Source: Anaerolineaceae bacterium (lineage in GTDB: Bacteria; Chloroflexota; Anaerolineae; Promineifilales; Promineifilaceae). From it: a stretch of 49,711 nucleotides of DNA. Below are positions 1 to 7,252 of this stretch, one piece after another. The translations under genes were made by a program, and so were the position numbers. The notes under the pieces are model-generated. The model did no database searches. It was not told where the DNA came from and saw only the letters and a list, made by a program, of their open reading frames with translations. The DNA is taken from positions 1 through 49,711 of the forward strand of contig PABI01000157.1 of the NCBI GenBank assembly GCA_002699125.1, read 5' to 3'. The stretch's first letter is position 1. Every line of letters begins with the position of its first letter.

Positions 1-272
1 ATTCTTGGTTTGCTTTTTTCATACGTGAATTGTAGCCAATTTCTGGCTTGACAACTCACAAAATAGCTTAACTTGTAACTGATGGTGTTAGACAAAAAGT
101 CTGGAAAAAGTGCGTCGCACCTAAACGTATAACGGCCGTTAACAAAATATCTATATTTCTCCGACGAACTTCTAACATCACGCATATATTTTTCTTACAC
201 TTTTGCCCAAAAATGAGCACTGTGAAATCAAAACTAACTAACACTTGAGAAGAAACAAGGAGTGCAAGAAAA
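1..272. other. Intergenic region upstream of the Hsp20 gene
   Basis: AT-rich leader region with no convincing gene. A TTGACA hexamer lies at 48-53 but has no good -10 box at the right distance. One copy of the iterated palindrome AACGGCCGTT lies at 131-140. I looked for a CIRCE operator (HrcA site), expected for some heat-shock genes, and did not see one. Confidence 0.5.
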
Positions 273-698
273 ATGACAAAAGTAGTTCGTTGGACCCCGA
301 TGAATCCCGTAAATTTGTTTAATGAGTTTGATCGTTTATTTGAACGGCCAACCACCCGCAGCACAAACGACTGGAGCATTGCTCTGGATGTGGCCGAAAA
401 TGACGACGCCTACATGGTCAAAGCCACTGTCCCGGGCATCAACCCGGACGACATCGAAATTGTATTGGAAGACGATGTTTTAAGCCTGAAGGGCGAAATC
501 TTACGCGACGAAGAAGGTGAAGACGTAAAGTATCACGTTCGCGAACGGCGCTATGGTTCCTTCAGCCGCAGCATTCGCTTCCCAACAACTGTCAATGGCG
601 ATGCTGTAGAAGCCACTTACAACAATGGCATTCTCAGCCTCAACATTCCCAAAGCGGAAGCTGTAAAACCAAAGCGTATTACGATCAACGCTAGCTAA
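273..698 (+). CDS. Small heat-shock protein, Hsp20/alpha-crystallin family
   Basis: ATP-independent cytosolic chaperone of 141 residues, the usual length for bacterial sHSPs. After a short N-terminal arm (NEFDRLFERP) the alpha-crystallin domain runs from about residue 36 to 135. It contains the characteristic 'VKATVPGINPDDIEIVLEDD' strand region and the late 'NGILSLNIPKAE' segment, which matches the conserved A-x-x-x-n-G-v-L motif and precedes the lysine-rich end. The ATG at 273 is supported by AAGGAG at 257-262, ten bases upstream. The gene stands alone, followed by a rho-independent terminator at 726-753. Expression under heat or protein-folding stress is expected for the family, but no operator could be recognised. 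Confidence 0.95.
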   Translation: MTKVVRWTPMNPVNLFNEFDRLFERPTTRSTNDWSIALDVAENDDAYMVKATVPGINPDDIEIVLEDDVLSLKGEILRDEEGEDVKYHVRERRYGSFSRSIRFPTTVNGDAVEATYNNGILSLNIPKAEAVKPKRITINAS

Positions 699-725
699 TC
701 AATAGATATCCACACATATCAAAAG

Positions 726-753
726 GAGCGTCGCAAATGCGGCGCTCTTTTTT
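726..753 (+). terminator. Rho-independent terminator of the Hsp20 gene
   Basis: Nine-bp stem (726-734 with 739-747, one G-T wobble), four-base AAAT loop and a run of six T at 748-753, 28 bases after the hsp20 stop codon. Confidence 0.9.
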
Positions 754-782
754 GTTCCTCAATAAAACAATCGAGTTAAGAT

Positions 783-809
783 GTCATTCCCGCGAAGGCA
801 GGAATCCAT
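783..809. repeat. Interspersed GTCATTCC-type repeat unit
   Basis: A 27-base unit beginning GTCATTCCCGCGAAGGC. A close copy at 17281-17307 forms one arm of a large inverted repeat. It is a widespread type of intergenic repeat in bacterial genomes; no function is claimed. Confidence 0.7.
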
Positions 810-830
810 ATGCTGCCAAATCCAGTTCTG

Positions 831-1283
831 TCAGGCAATCAATTCAAAATGCTTAAGCAGGAGCGTTTCCCATTCCTTGATAAACTCCTTGTAAAACGCT
901 TCACTGAATCCCGAAATAAACTGTTCACCAGAAGGAGATAACGCCATATATTTGTAGGTTACCTGCACTTTCGTTCTGCTCGCTTCCAGCTCTGTACAAA
1001 CGACGGTAACCACGCCCACCTTTTCTTCTGGCTCGACCCGGTAATATTGCACAAAATGGACGTTAGGCTCGTATCTCTTAACAAGCCAGATTGCTTTTTG
1101 CGCCCCGTGATCGTGCGTCTCTGTGAGAAAAACATAATCCTCGAATAGCTCTGTCGTGCCCATCACATTTTGATAATCCCAACCGGGTACCCACAATTTT
1201 TCTCCTTCGGGGCTAAAAAGGGGGAACAGTTCAGCAACCGGTACAGGTACTTCAAAAAATTCTGTGCGGGTAATGGATTTCAT
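831..1283 (-). CDS. SRPBCC-superfamily protein (START-like fold)
   Basis: 150 residues, consistent with a single SRPBCC (polyketide cyclase/dehydrase, Aha1-like) lipid- or ligand-binding domain. It starts with the typical first strand 'TRTEFFEVPVPVAELFPLFSPEGEKLW', cut here only by the helix after VPVAELF, and ends with the long amphipathic C-terminal helix (FYKEFIKEWETLLLKHF). No catalytic residues can be assigned, so the ligand is unknown. The ATG at 1283 has GGGAGG six bases upstream on the minus strand. It lies 20 bases downstream of the acetyltransferase gene in the same direction, so the two may be cotranscribed. Confidence 0.75.
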   Translation of the reverse strand: MKSITRTEFFEVPVPVAELFPLFSPEGEKLWVPGWDYQNVMGTTELFEDYVFLTETHDHGAQKAIWLVKRYEPNVHFVQYYRVEPEEKVGVVTVVCTELEASRTKVQVTYKYMALSPSGEQFISGFSEAFYKEFIKEWETLLLKHFELIA

Positions 1284-1303
1284 AAGACCTCCCTAAATGA
1301 GGA

Positions 1304-1822
1304 TTATTGGTCAGAAAGTTTGTTTTTAGCAAAGAGCAAATACGGTCCAAATTCATCTTCCATCTCTTTTTCCAGGCTCATTCCCAAACTACGGGCAACC
1401 TTTTGTGAAGCCTGGTTTGCCGGATATATCATGCAGATTAAACGAGACAGACCCAACTTGTTAAAGCCATACTGGGCAACTGCCTGCGCTGCTTCGCTGC
1501 CTAATCCCTGCCGCCAAAACGTTTTGTCGATCAAATAGGCTACTTCAACTTCCTCACGCCCCTCAATCGTCCAGGGTAGCAGCCCGCAGCGGCCGATAAA
1601 TTGATTGGTTGGCTTGTAGATGGTGGCCCACAAGCCCAGTTGGGGGTGATTGGGATGGCCATTTAGAAACCATTCTAACTCTTCCCTGGTTTCTTCGTAG
1701 GTCAAGGTACCATCGGGAAAATAGCGGCGAATTTCCGGATCGCGGTAAAGCGCGAATAAGACCTCCAAATCTGTCATTTCCATGTGCCTAAGGATCAATC
1801 TTTCAGTTTCCAGAATTATCAT
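1304..1822 (-). CDS. GNAT-family N-acetyltransferase (RimJ/RimL type)
   Basis: 172 residues. It begins 'MIILETERLILRHMEMTDLE', the classic opening of the RimJ/RimL-like GNAT group that acetylates protein N-termini or small amines with acetyl-CoA. The acetyl-CoA loop is seen in 'KTFWRQGLGSEAAQAV' (consensus Q/RxxGxG/A), followed by 'GLSRLICMIYPANQASQKVA', typical of the family's 'NxxSxxvaeklGF' region. An upstream in-frame start near 1939 would add 39 residues unlike the family and overlap the terminator of the neighbouring gene. The ATG at 1822, just before the conserved ETERLIL motif, is therefore preferred. The substrate cannot be inferred. Confidence 0.88.
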   Translation of the reverse strand: MIILETERLILRHMEMTDLEVLFALYRDPEIRRYFPDGTLTYEETREELEWFLNGHPNHPQLGLWATIYKPTNQFIGRCGLLPWTIEGREEVEVAYLIDKTFWRQGLGSEAAQAVAQYGFNKLGLSRLICMIYPANQASQKVARSLGMSLEKEMEDEFGPYLLFAKNKLSDQ

Positions 1823-1923
1823 GAGTTGCCTTTGCCAGTCTGCTGGCCAAGCTGCTTTTTGGGATGGGCAAAGTATAAACGAAAACGGCCGTTTCCCACC
1901 AAACTTCGCCAAAATCAGCAGGT

Positions 1924-1957
1924 AAAAAAAAGGCGTCACCTTAAAGGATGACGCCTT
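1924..1957 (-). terminator. Rho-independent terminator of the SRPBCC gene at 1993-2469
   Basis: Read on the minus strand: a nine-bp perfect stem (1957-1949 with 1938-1930), ten-base loop, then a T run of seven at 1930-1924. It sits 35 bases after the stop codon of the gene ending at 1993. Confidence 0.9.
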
Positions 1958-1992
1958 GCTTCGCAGTCTACAAATAAAAACGAAAGTTTATG

Positions 1993-2469
1993 TTAACCCT
2001 TTTCGTTTTGAATCGCTTCCGCTTCTCGCTTCAAGTCAGCGGCAAACTGCTCAAATGAATCATCGAACGGCGGAATAAACCGGGCAAACAAGGGAAAAAA
2101 CAGCCCCCCGATCTTTTCCCGCATGGTGAAGATGACGGCATCCCCCTGCCCCCGGCTAAGCGTGTACTCGCGGCTTCCTTGATTGTCGCCCCATACCAGC
2201 CTGCGCTCCGGCTCCATCTCCTTTACCTTCAAATTGAAGGTTCGCTTTTCATCAAGGGTAGATTTGAGCTTGAGGCTGCCACCGGGCCGAATTTCACCCT
2301 CCAGCGAGACGACGGTGCTGTTCCACCGGGGGAAATCGGCCGCGTTGGTGAGCAGCGACCAGATGATAGTAGGGTCAGCGTGGATGGGGATTTGAACGGC
2401 CGTTTCCCGGCTAAACATCGTCTTTTTGGTCACGGCCTTACCGGCTGGTACTTGAGATAAATCTGTCAT
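1993..2469 (-). CDS. SRPBCC-superfamily protein (polyketide cyclase/dehydrase-like)
   Basis: 158 residues. The domain starts near residue 22 ('ETAVQIPIHADPTIIWSLLT') and continues with 'NAADFPRWNSTVVSLEGEIR', the standard SRPBCC pattern in which an aromatic/Trp-rich segment follows the first helix. The middle 'GGSLKLKSTLDEKRTFNLKV' and 'MEPERRLVWGD' are typical strands. It is a small-molecule or lipid-binding fold of unknown ligand. GGAG lies eight to nine bases before the ATG at 2469. It has its own terminator at 1924-1957 and lies downstream of an ECF sigma factor gene in the same direction, suggesting co-regulation but not proving it. Confidence 0.8.
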   Translation of the reverse strand: MTDLSQVPAGKAVTKKTMFSRETAVQIPIHADPTIIWSLLTNAADFPRWNSTVVSLEGEIRPGGSLKLKSTLDEKRTFNLKVKEMEPERRLVWGDNQGSREYTLSRGQGDAVIFTMREKIGGLFFPLFARFIPPFDDSFEQFAADLKREAEAIQNEKG

Positions 2470-2535
2470 TTTTTAACTCCTTTTTCTTATTTAGACGCAC
2501 CAGAGCCAAAAAATGATAGGATTTGCCCCAACCAA

Positions 2536-2587
2536 CCTCCCGCAGGCTCAGCAAATAACAATCATCTGGTCAGGAACCTGCGGGAGG
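2536..2587. repeat. Inverted repeat with perfect 11-bp GC-rich arms
   Basis: Arms CCTCCCGCAGG (2536-2546) and CCTGCGGGAGG (2577-2587) enclose 30 bases. The right arm lies inside the end of the sigma-factor gene and encodes its last residues. A related element with 15-bp arms is at 39340-39395. Confidence 0.75.
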
Positions 2588-3391
2588 GTCCTCGCCTTCC
2601 AAATACGCTTCCATCACCTGCCGATTGTGCTCCAGATGATGTAATTGCAAAACGGCCGCATCAGATTCAAACGGGTCCAACTCCTGCAAAATTTTCAACC
2701 GTAAGTCAAACAACCTTTCTTTGCTTTCATTATCCGCATCTCGCACCATCTGGATTTTTATCAGCTCCTCCTGGGCATCCTGCTTGGGGTTGAAGATGCC
2801 GTTCAGTTCGGTGCATTGATAGCACACCCCCTGCTTGTTGATGAGCGAGCAGCGGGCCTCAAAAATGTCGATCATCTTGCCCCGGCCCACGCGCAGATAA
2901 TATTTCACCATCGCCTCGGTCTGGTCCATAATCCGGGCGATCTCTTTGACCTTGAAGCCATACACTTCTTTCAACAGCAGCGTAATTTGCTGCTCCAGAG
3001 GCAGCGACTTGGCCACGCAGGTAAAACAAAAGGCAATGTGTTCCTTAATTTCAAAATGACCCTGCGGCGACGTTTGCCGGATTTGCATCGCCTCCTGAAA
3101 AAATTGTGGATTGCTCAGGGCCGCGTCTTTGCAAATATCCGTCACGTTTTCCGGCCACCGTTTACGGGCGCGCAGCAAATCTCGGGCCAGGTTGGCAGCA
3201 ATGGCAAACACCCACGTCTTTAAGGAGGATTCTCCCCGAAAACCGTCAATCTTGGCCTGAGCTTTGAGGTAGGTATCCTGCACCAGGTCTTCGCTGTCCT
3301 GCACGCTGGCCGTCATGCGCAGCAGGAATGATTTCAGCTCGCCCTGAAAGGATGCAAATTCCGTTGTCAGATTGTCGGTTGTCATTGTCAC
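2570..3391 (-). CDS. RNA polymerase ECF-type sigma factor with Cys-rich inserts and C-terminal extension
   Basis: 273 residues, about 90 longer than a plain ECF sigma factor. Region 2 is at about residues 14-85 ('DSEDLVQDTYLKAQAKIDGF', 'FRGESSLKTWVFAIAANLARD'), which melts the promoter -10 region. Region 4 is at about 127-178 ('LPLEQQITLLLKEVYGFKVK', 'EIARIMDQTEAMVKYYLRVG'), the -35-binding HTH. Between them is an H118-x3-C122-x2-C125 motif and after region 4 a C190-x2-C193 motif, both capable of metal or redox binding. The tail is rich in charged helices. The GTG at 3391, seven bases after GAGG, is favoured; an ATG lies two codons further in. No anti-sigma gene is adjacent. Confidence 0.88.
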   Translation of the reverse strand: MTMTTDNLTTEFASFQGELKSFLLRMTASVQDSEDLVQDTYLKAQAKIDGFRGESSLKTWVFAIAANLARDLLRARKRWPENVTDICKDAALSNPQFFQEAMQIRQTSPQGHFEIKEHIAFCFTCVAKSLPLEQQITLLLKEVYGFKVKEIARIMDQTEAMVKYYLRVGRGKMIDIFEARCSLINKQGVCYQCTELNGIFNPKQDAQEELIKIQMVRDADNESKERLFDLRLKILQELDPFESDAAVLQLHHLEHNRQVMEAYLEGEDPPAGS

Positions 3392-3553
3392 ATTTTGTCC
3401 TCGTATAAAGTAATTCCGTAAATAGAACGCAGATTTCCCTGTACGCGAAGCGGTCGCTCCGCGACATCTGACTGATAAAAATGATCAGGGGAATCAGGCA
3501 GATCAGCGTTCTATTTCGTTCATAGTGGTGAACTTGCGCTCATATCGTTTCTT

Positions 3554-3871
3554 TTACAGCAGCCCAAACATAAGCAGCAAGGTAAATGTCCAAACCGCCA
3601 AAACGATGGGGAGCAACACCAGACTGCCCATAGTGGTAAGTACCCCGGCAAACCAGAGCGGCAGTGAGCCGCTTTGGGCCAGCTTTTTAGCCAGCCAACC
3701 GGCCAGAAAACTGAGACCCAGCACAGAGGCGCAGCCGCTAACCACGTAAATGGCCACCAGCGCATTCGGCAGAGAGGGAAAGCCATTCAGGGCAACAAGC
3801 AAAAAGAAAGTTGTCACCACTGCTTCCATCGCAAATAAAACCAGGCCGATCAATGAAATAATCCACCACAT
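3554..3871 (-). CDS. Small integral membrane protein, three predicted helices
   Basis: 105 residues, almost entirely hydrophobic. Helices are predicted at about 3-30, 36-63 (with the short 'GWLAKKLAQSG' loop after it) and 74-102. I do not recognise the family. ATG at 3871 with an AGGTG-like ribosome site upstream. It lies between the Asp-box propeller gene and the sigma-factor gene, all on the minus strand; the 162-base spacing to the sigma gene gives no strong operon evidence. The hydrophobic pattern and the start support a real gene over other frames here. Confidence 0.6.
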   Translation of the reverse strand: MWWIISLIGLVLFAMEAVVTTFFLLVALNGFPSLPNALVAIYVVSGCASVLGLSFLAGWLAKKLAQSGSLPLWFAGVLTTMGSLVLLPIVLAVWTFTLLLMFGLL

Positions 3872-3895
3872 GTTTCTGCACCTACATTCTTCCGT

Positions 3896-4984
3896 TCAGC
3901 GCATAATAGCTGGTAAATGTATTAATTTGTCCAAATAGGTTGACACATATACGCCTGGACCCACATACAACCTTGACGTTTCAACCGGATCGATAGCGAA
4001 AGAGGATGAATAGGGACCACTTAAGAATTCTTCTCCAAGGGTCTGCCAGGTTTGCCCTGCATCCAGACTCCTCGTCACACGACGATACTGGGATGTTAAG
4101 TAGACAATGTTGCTATCTTGCGGGTCAATATGTATTTCATCATAGCAGGGCTGTAGTGAGTTCAACTCAGACCAAGTCATACCACCGTCTATACTACGAT
4201 AGGGTGTACAGTTTGACCGGTACATAATACTGGGATTACTGGAATCTATGGCCATTGAATCTGCAAAAACACCTGTGTTAATCCAGGTTAAGCCAGCGTC
4301 TTCACTTACAAATATTCCTTCATATTTAACAAGAGCATACATTTTGTTCGGAATCGTGGGATGAGACAAAATCTGCATTACTGTTCTATTTATTGGATTT
4401 GGCATGAGGAGAATCTTTGACCAGGTTTCGCCACGATCGTCAGAACGATAGATTTCAGGGCTTGTGTAAGCACCAGCGAACAGTAAAGTTGGAGTAATCG
4501 GATGAACATATAACTCAGAAAGGTATTCACCATCCGCAATATCATCATCGATCCGCTCCCAGTTGTCTCCGAAGTCCGCACTACGAAACATGATGCCCGC
4601 GGATACCCCAAGGTAAACATAGTTTGGACTCATTGGATCAACGGCAACGACATCTCCATTAAAGCCATCTAACTTAGCTGTCCAAGTAGCTCCGTAATCA
4701 TGACTTAACACTATTCCAGGTGGTAAATCTGACGCAGCATAAATATTGGCAGAGTTTATGGGATCAATAGCAAAATCATTGGTTTGGAAGTTGCTCAATT
4801 CCTTCCAATAAACGATCACATTTGGATCGATTTGAGCTGTGCTGTTTGGCTCTTCGGCCTGAACATAAGTTTCATTTAAAAACAAAAACGTGAATGTCAA
4901 AATGCTGATAGGTATAGCAACCAAAAGCATAATAAAAATCAAGGATTTTGTTGATTTGGAATACGTGCTAGTTTGTTTGTTCAT
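3896..4984 (-). CDS. Secreted Asp-box (BNR/sortilin-like) beta-propeller protein
   Basis: 362 residues. An N-terminal membrane segment (about 14-37, then 'VQAEE') looks like a signal peptide or anchor, so the protein should be outside the membrane. At least six Asp-box motifs (S-x-D-x-G-x-T/N-W) are visible: SHDYGATW, SADFGDNW, SDDRGETW, SEDAGLTW, SIDGGMTW and SLDAGQTW. They are spaced roughly 45-60 residues apart, as in six- or seven-bladed propellers of the photosynthesis-factor/VPS10/sialidase type. No sialidase catalytic set (Arg triad, Tyr/Glu) was evident, so a binding role is likelier than hydrolysis. The protein ends 'LIHLPAIMR'. The gene is more AT-rich than its neighbours and contains no ACGGCCGT octamer. 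GGAG precedes the ATG by six bases. Confidence 0.85.
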   Translation of the reverse strand: MNKQTSTYSKSTKSLIFIMLLVAIPISILTFTFLFLNETYVQAEEPNSTAQIDPNVIVYWKELSNFQTNDFAIDPINSANIYAASDLPPGIVLSHDYGATWTAKLDGFNGDVVAVDPMSPNYVYLGVSAGIMFRSADFGDNWERIDDDIADGEYLSELYVHPITPTLLFAGAYTSPEIYRSDDRGETWSKILLMPNPINRTVMQILSHPTIPNKMYALVKYEGIFVSEDAGLTWINTGVFADSMAIDSSNPSIMYRSNCTPYRSIDGGMTWSELNSLQPCYDEIHIDPQDSNIVYLTSQYRRVTRSLDAGQTWQTLGEEFLSGPYSSSFAIDPVETSRLYVGPGVYVSTYLDKLIHLPAIMR

Positions 4985-5159
4985 GAAAGCTCCCCTAATA
5001 TGATGATTTATTTAAAACACGGCTCAGCTTCTATAAGCTCTATTTTCCCAGCGCAATTTTAGCCTACTCAGAAACATTCTACTACTTTTTATGGCTTAAT
5101 AAACAAGGCCGTTGCCCCATCCCATGCCTATCAAATCACTTACGCACATGATGGCAATT
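4985..5159. other. Intergenic DNA without recognised gene
   Basis: Between the propeller gene and the esterase relic. AT-rich near the propeller start codon, presumably holding its promoter. I see no clear hairpin or ORF. Confidence 0.4.
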
Positions 5160-5350
5160 TCATGATTTCTGGCGTGGCGGCACAGCCGTTGTACTGTCGA
5201 AGCGGTCAATTGTTTCGGCTGTAGACAAGATTTCGCCTCGGCTGCGGCTAAACTCAAACAGCTTCACGTTGCCCCCCGCAAAGGGCACGATTAGGTCATC
5301 CGTGCCTTTGATGATCATGATGGAAACGGGGAAGTTCCGTCGTTTGTTCT
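5160..5350 (-). pseudogene. Relic of an esterase / PHB-depolymerase-like gene (C-terminal piece)
   Basis: Reading the minus strand towards a TGA at 5162-5160, one frame gives 'FPVSIMIIKGTDDLIVPFAG' and, after G-N-V-K-L-F, 'SRGEILSTAETIDRF'. This pattern resembles the catalytic-Asp region of alpha/beta hydrolases of the poly(3-hydroxybutyrate) depolymerase / LpqC family (H-G-T-x-D-x-x-V-P-Y-x-G-G ... L-S-x-x-E-T). There is no start codon, nucleophile elbow (GxSxG) or oxyanion region upstream. An open frame further upstream (to about 5484) has a signal-peptide-like stretch (LLICLVSATFGETAAA) in a different frame. This suggests a gene that lost its middle and was frameshifted. Confidence 0.45.
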
Positions 5351-5459
5351 GCCATCGACACGGAAGGCTGGGCCGCTATGGGCGCCACAGCCGCACGCCT
5401 GTCAGACAGTGCCAGCGGCGCGGCAGCCGTTTCCCCAAAAGTTGCACTAACCAGGCAAA

Positions 5460-6092
5460 TTAAGAGGTTATCGTCAGGCTGCACACCGGGTTACCATCCT
5501 GGTCCGTTTCTTGCTGGAAGCCCATGCGCTTCAGGTAATTGGCGTGAGCACTGTTGTGCGGCGTGCTCATCAGCTTGCGGATGCCATGCTGCTGGAAAAA
5601 ACCAGATTGATGGTAAAGATAACTGCCAATCTTGAAGTCGCGATAATCGGGGATGACAAAATCTAAAAAGATGCGGAATTCGCCCTGTTCGTTGCGCTGG
5701 CCGATGAACAGCCCCGCCGGAACCATATCACGCAAAACAAAAATGATAAGCTGCTCATCGCTGGGGGCAAAGCGGTAGTCGGGGATAAATTTCTCAATCT
5801 CGGCCTTGTAAAAATTGAGGAAGTAATGCAGGTAAGCGGAGCTGCTGTTGACCTCCAGCAGCTTAAAATATTCCTTGCTGGTATAAATGCGGTAGAGAAA
5901 GTAGAGGTTGACCACAATAATGACGGCGTTAACGGCCGTAATCGGATAGGCACCAATCAGCAAGCCGTAAATCAAAAAGGCTACGGCCCCCGCCAGGTTG
6001 ATGAGCCGCAGTTTGAGCACCGAGCTCATCATCAGCGAAATGGCCACCAGCACCGAAGCCAGGTAGCCTAACAGTTCAAGGTAAAGTTGCAT
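5460..6092 (-). CDS. YgjV-type membrane domain fused to a GNAT-like acetyltransferase domain
   Basis: 210 residues. Residues 1-70 ('MQLYLELLGYLASVLVAISL' through 'NAVIIVVNLYFLYRI') form three hydrophobic helices with the pattern of the inner-membrane YgjV family. Residues about 75-205 look like a GNAT domain: 'FKIGSYLYHQSGFFQQHGIR' followed by 'TPHNSAHANYLKRMGFQQE', the usual 'N..a...y.k.GF' signature. The canonical acetyl-CoA loop (Q/RxxGxG/A) is not obvious, so activity is uncertain. The ATG at 6092, preceded by AGAGGT six bases upstream, is chosen over an earlier in-frame start near 6161 that would add 23 unrelated residues. It is divergent from the DUF5680 gene. Confidence 0.8.
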   Translation of the reverse strand: MQLYLELLGYLASVLVAISLMMSSVLKLRLINLAGAVAFLIYGLLIGAYPITAVNAVIIVVNLYFLYRIYTSKEYFKLLEVNSSSAYLHYFLNFYKAEIEKFIPDYRFAPSDEQLIIFVLRDMVPAGLFIGQRNEQGEFRIFLDFVIPDYRDFKIGSYLYHQSGFFQQHGIRKLMSTPHNSAHANYLKRMGFQQETDQDGNPVCSLTITS

Positions 6093-6202
6093 GTCTAAAC
6101 CTCTTGGTTTTTGAATCAACGCGTGTACACAAAAATTTTTTATGACACAACATGTCATCAATTAGGTGGATACTTCCTGTATATTCAGCAAGGAGAAGCA
6201 GA

Positions 6203-6676
6203 ATGACAGCCACCATTTCATTACAAAAACTCAATCAGTTTATTGTACAGGCAAAAGCAGCCACCTATGTAGGCGATGGCCAAAACGCGGAGCCGAGCCG
6301 CAAAAGGGCGCACGATTTGGCCTTCCAAGACGGCGATTTTTCGTATCTGGACAGCTATTTTGGCGGCACGGACTTTATTGGTCAGGAGGTGGTTTATGAA
6401 AAGGATGAGCCGGTTTGGGCAATGAATTATTACGGCCGTATCCTTCAACCAGAAAAAATTACGGCCGTACAAGCCGGACAAATCATCAAACAAAGCCTAT
6501 CAAAACTATACGAAGAAGAGCGCTTTTGGGGCGGATTCAGCCACACCGTTGGCGCGTTCAGCTACACAGACACAAGCCAGGGCGACCTTCCATCCTTCAC
6601 CGGCAAAGAGTGGATCACCCGCAACGGGATGACAGTGTATGAGCTTGTTTATCATGGTGGGATGATTAAGGTTTGA
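6203..6676 (+). CDS. DUF5680-domain protein
   Basis: 157 residues covering one DUF5680-like domain. Recognisable segments are 'LNQFIVQAKAATYVGDG', 'PSRKRAHDLAFQDGDFSYLD', 'SYFGGTDFIGQEVVYEKDEP' and the final 'ELVYHGGMIKV'. In other bacteria the domain often follows an XRE HTH; here it stands alone. Biochemical function is unknown to me. The ATG at 6203 is chosen because AAGGAG lies at 6190-6195, seven bases upstream; an earlier in-frame ATG at 6152 lacks a ribosome site. Two ACGGCCGT octamers fall within 37 bases in the middle of the gene. Confidence 0.85.
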   Translation: MTATISLQKLNQFIVQAKAATYVGDGQNAEPSRKRAHDLAFQDGDFSYLDSYFGGTDFIGQEVVYEKDEPVWAMNYYGRILQPEKITAVQAGQIIKQSLSKLYEEERFWGGFSHTVGAFSYTDTSQGDLPSFTGKEWITRNGMTVYELVYHGGMIKV

Positions 6677-6759
6677 GGAAACGGCCGTTGCCGACAAACC
6701 AAACAGGCGGACCGGCTAGCGCAATTTGCGCCGACGCCATTCCACGTATGGACTACTTT

Positions 6760-7161
6760 TCAACCCTTCAGGCCGTTCCTAAATATTTTGGGAATCTCTT
6801 TAACCAAATGAACATTCCCAGCAAATATCCGAATTTGGCCTTCAGGCCTATTTATTATGAAGAGACGACGTAGACGCAAAAATTCCTCAAGCGCTTCCTT
6901 GGCCACATTGATGCCAATCTTTTTCAGCAACTTCTTGCACTCATCAGGCTGACCAAGTTGAAAATCAACTCCCACCCAGCTCATTGGACCTTCAAAGTAA
7001 ATAACTGTATCAAATCCCAAATATAATGATTCATCTAAGAAATCTTCTTTGTACAATCTGATAAGCAATTGAGAATGCCCAGGTAAATATCCCCACACGA
7101 CGCAATTGTAAGAATGTGGCTCATCAACATCAATGATGTTTCCAAATGGATACTCGTTCAT
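6760..7161 (-). CDS. Hypothetical protein
   Basis: 133 residues, soluble, no signal peptide and no recognised motif. A helical segment 'PDECKKLLKKIGINVAKEAL' precedes 'EEFLRLRRLFIINR'. GGGAG lies nine bases before the ATG at 7161, a good ribosome site. It is AT-richer than most neighbours, lacks the iterated octamer and lies directly downstream of the BrnT/BrnA pair on the same strand. It may belong to the same acquired patch. Function unknown. Confidence 0.6.
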   Translation of the reverse strand: MNEYPFGNIIDVDEPHSYNCVVWGYLPGHSQLLIRLYKEDFLDESLYLGFDTVIYFEGPMSWVGVDFQLGQPDECKKLLKKIGINVAKEALEEFLRLRRLFIINRPEGQIRIFAGNVHLVKEIPKIFRNGLKG

Positions 7162-7252
7162 TTTCAGTAGCTCCCTACTGTGGCGCAGTCATCGGCAAAC
7201 AAAAAACCAAACCTGGCTGCGGACGGCGTCCCGCCGATCCGCCTACCTAATC

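Noticed and set aside
48..76. TTGACA as a promoter for hsp20
   Set aside because: No acceptable -10 hexamer 16-18 bases downstream, and it is 220 bases from the gene.
200..272. CIRCE heat-shock operator upstream of hsp20
   Set aside because: GAGCACT and GAGTGC-like strings are present, but the nine-base arms and nine-base spacing are not.
68..379. 103-codon frame on the minus strand at the window start
   Set aside because: It overlaps the hsp20 ribosome site and first codons, and has no recognisable protein features.
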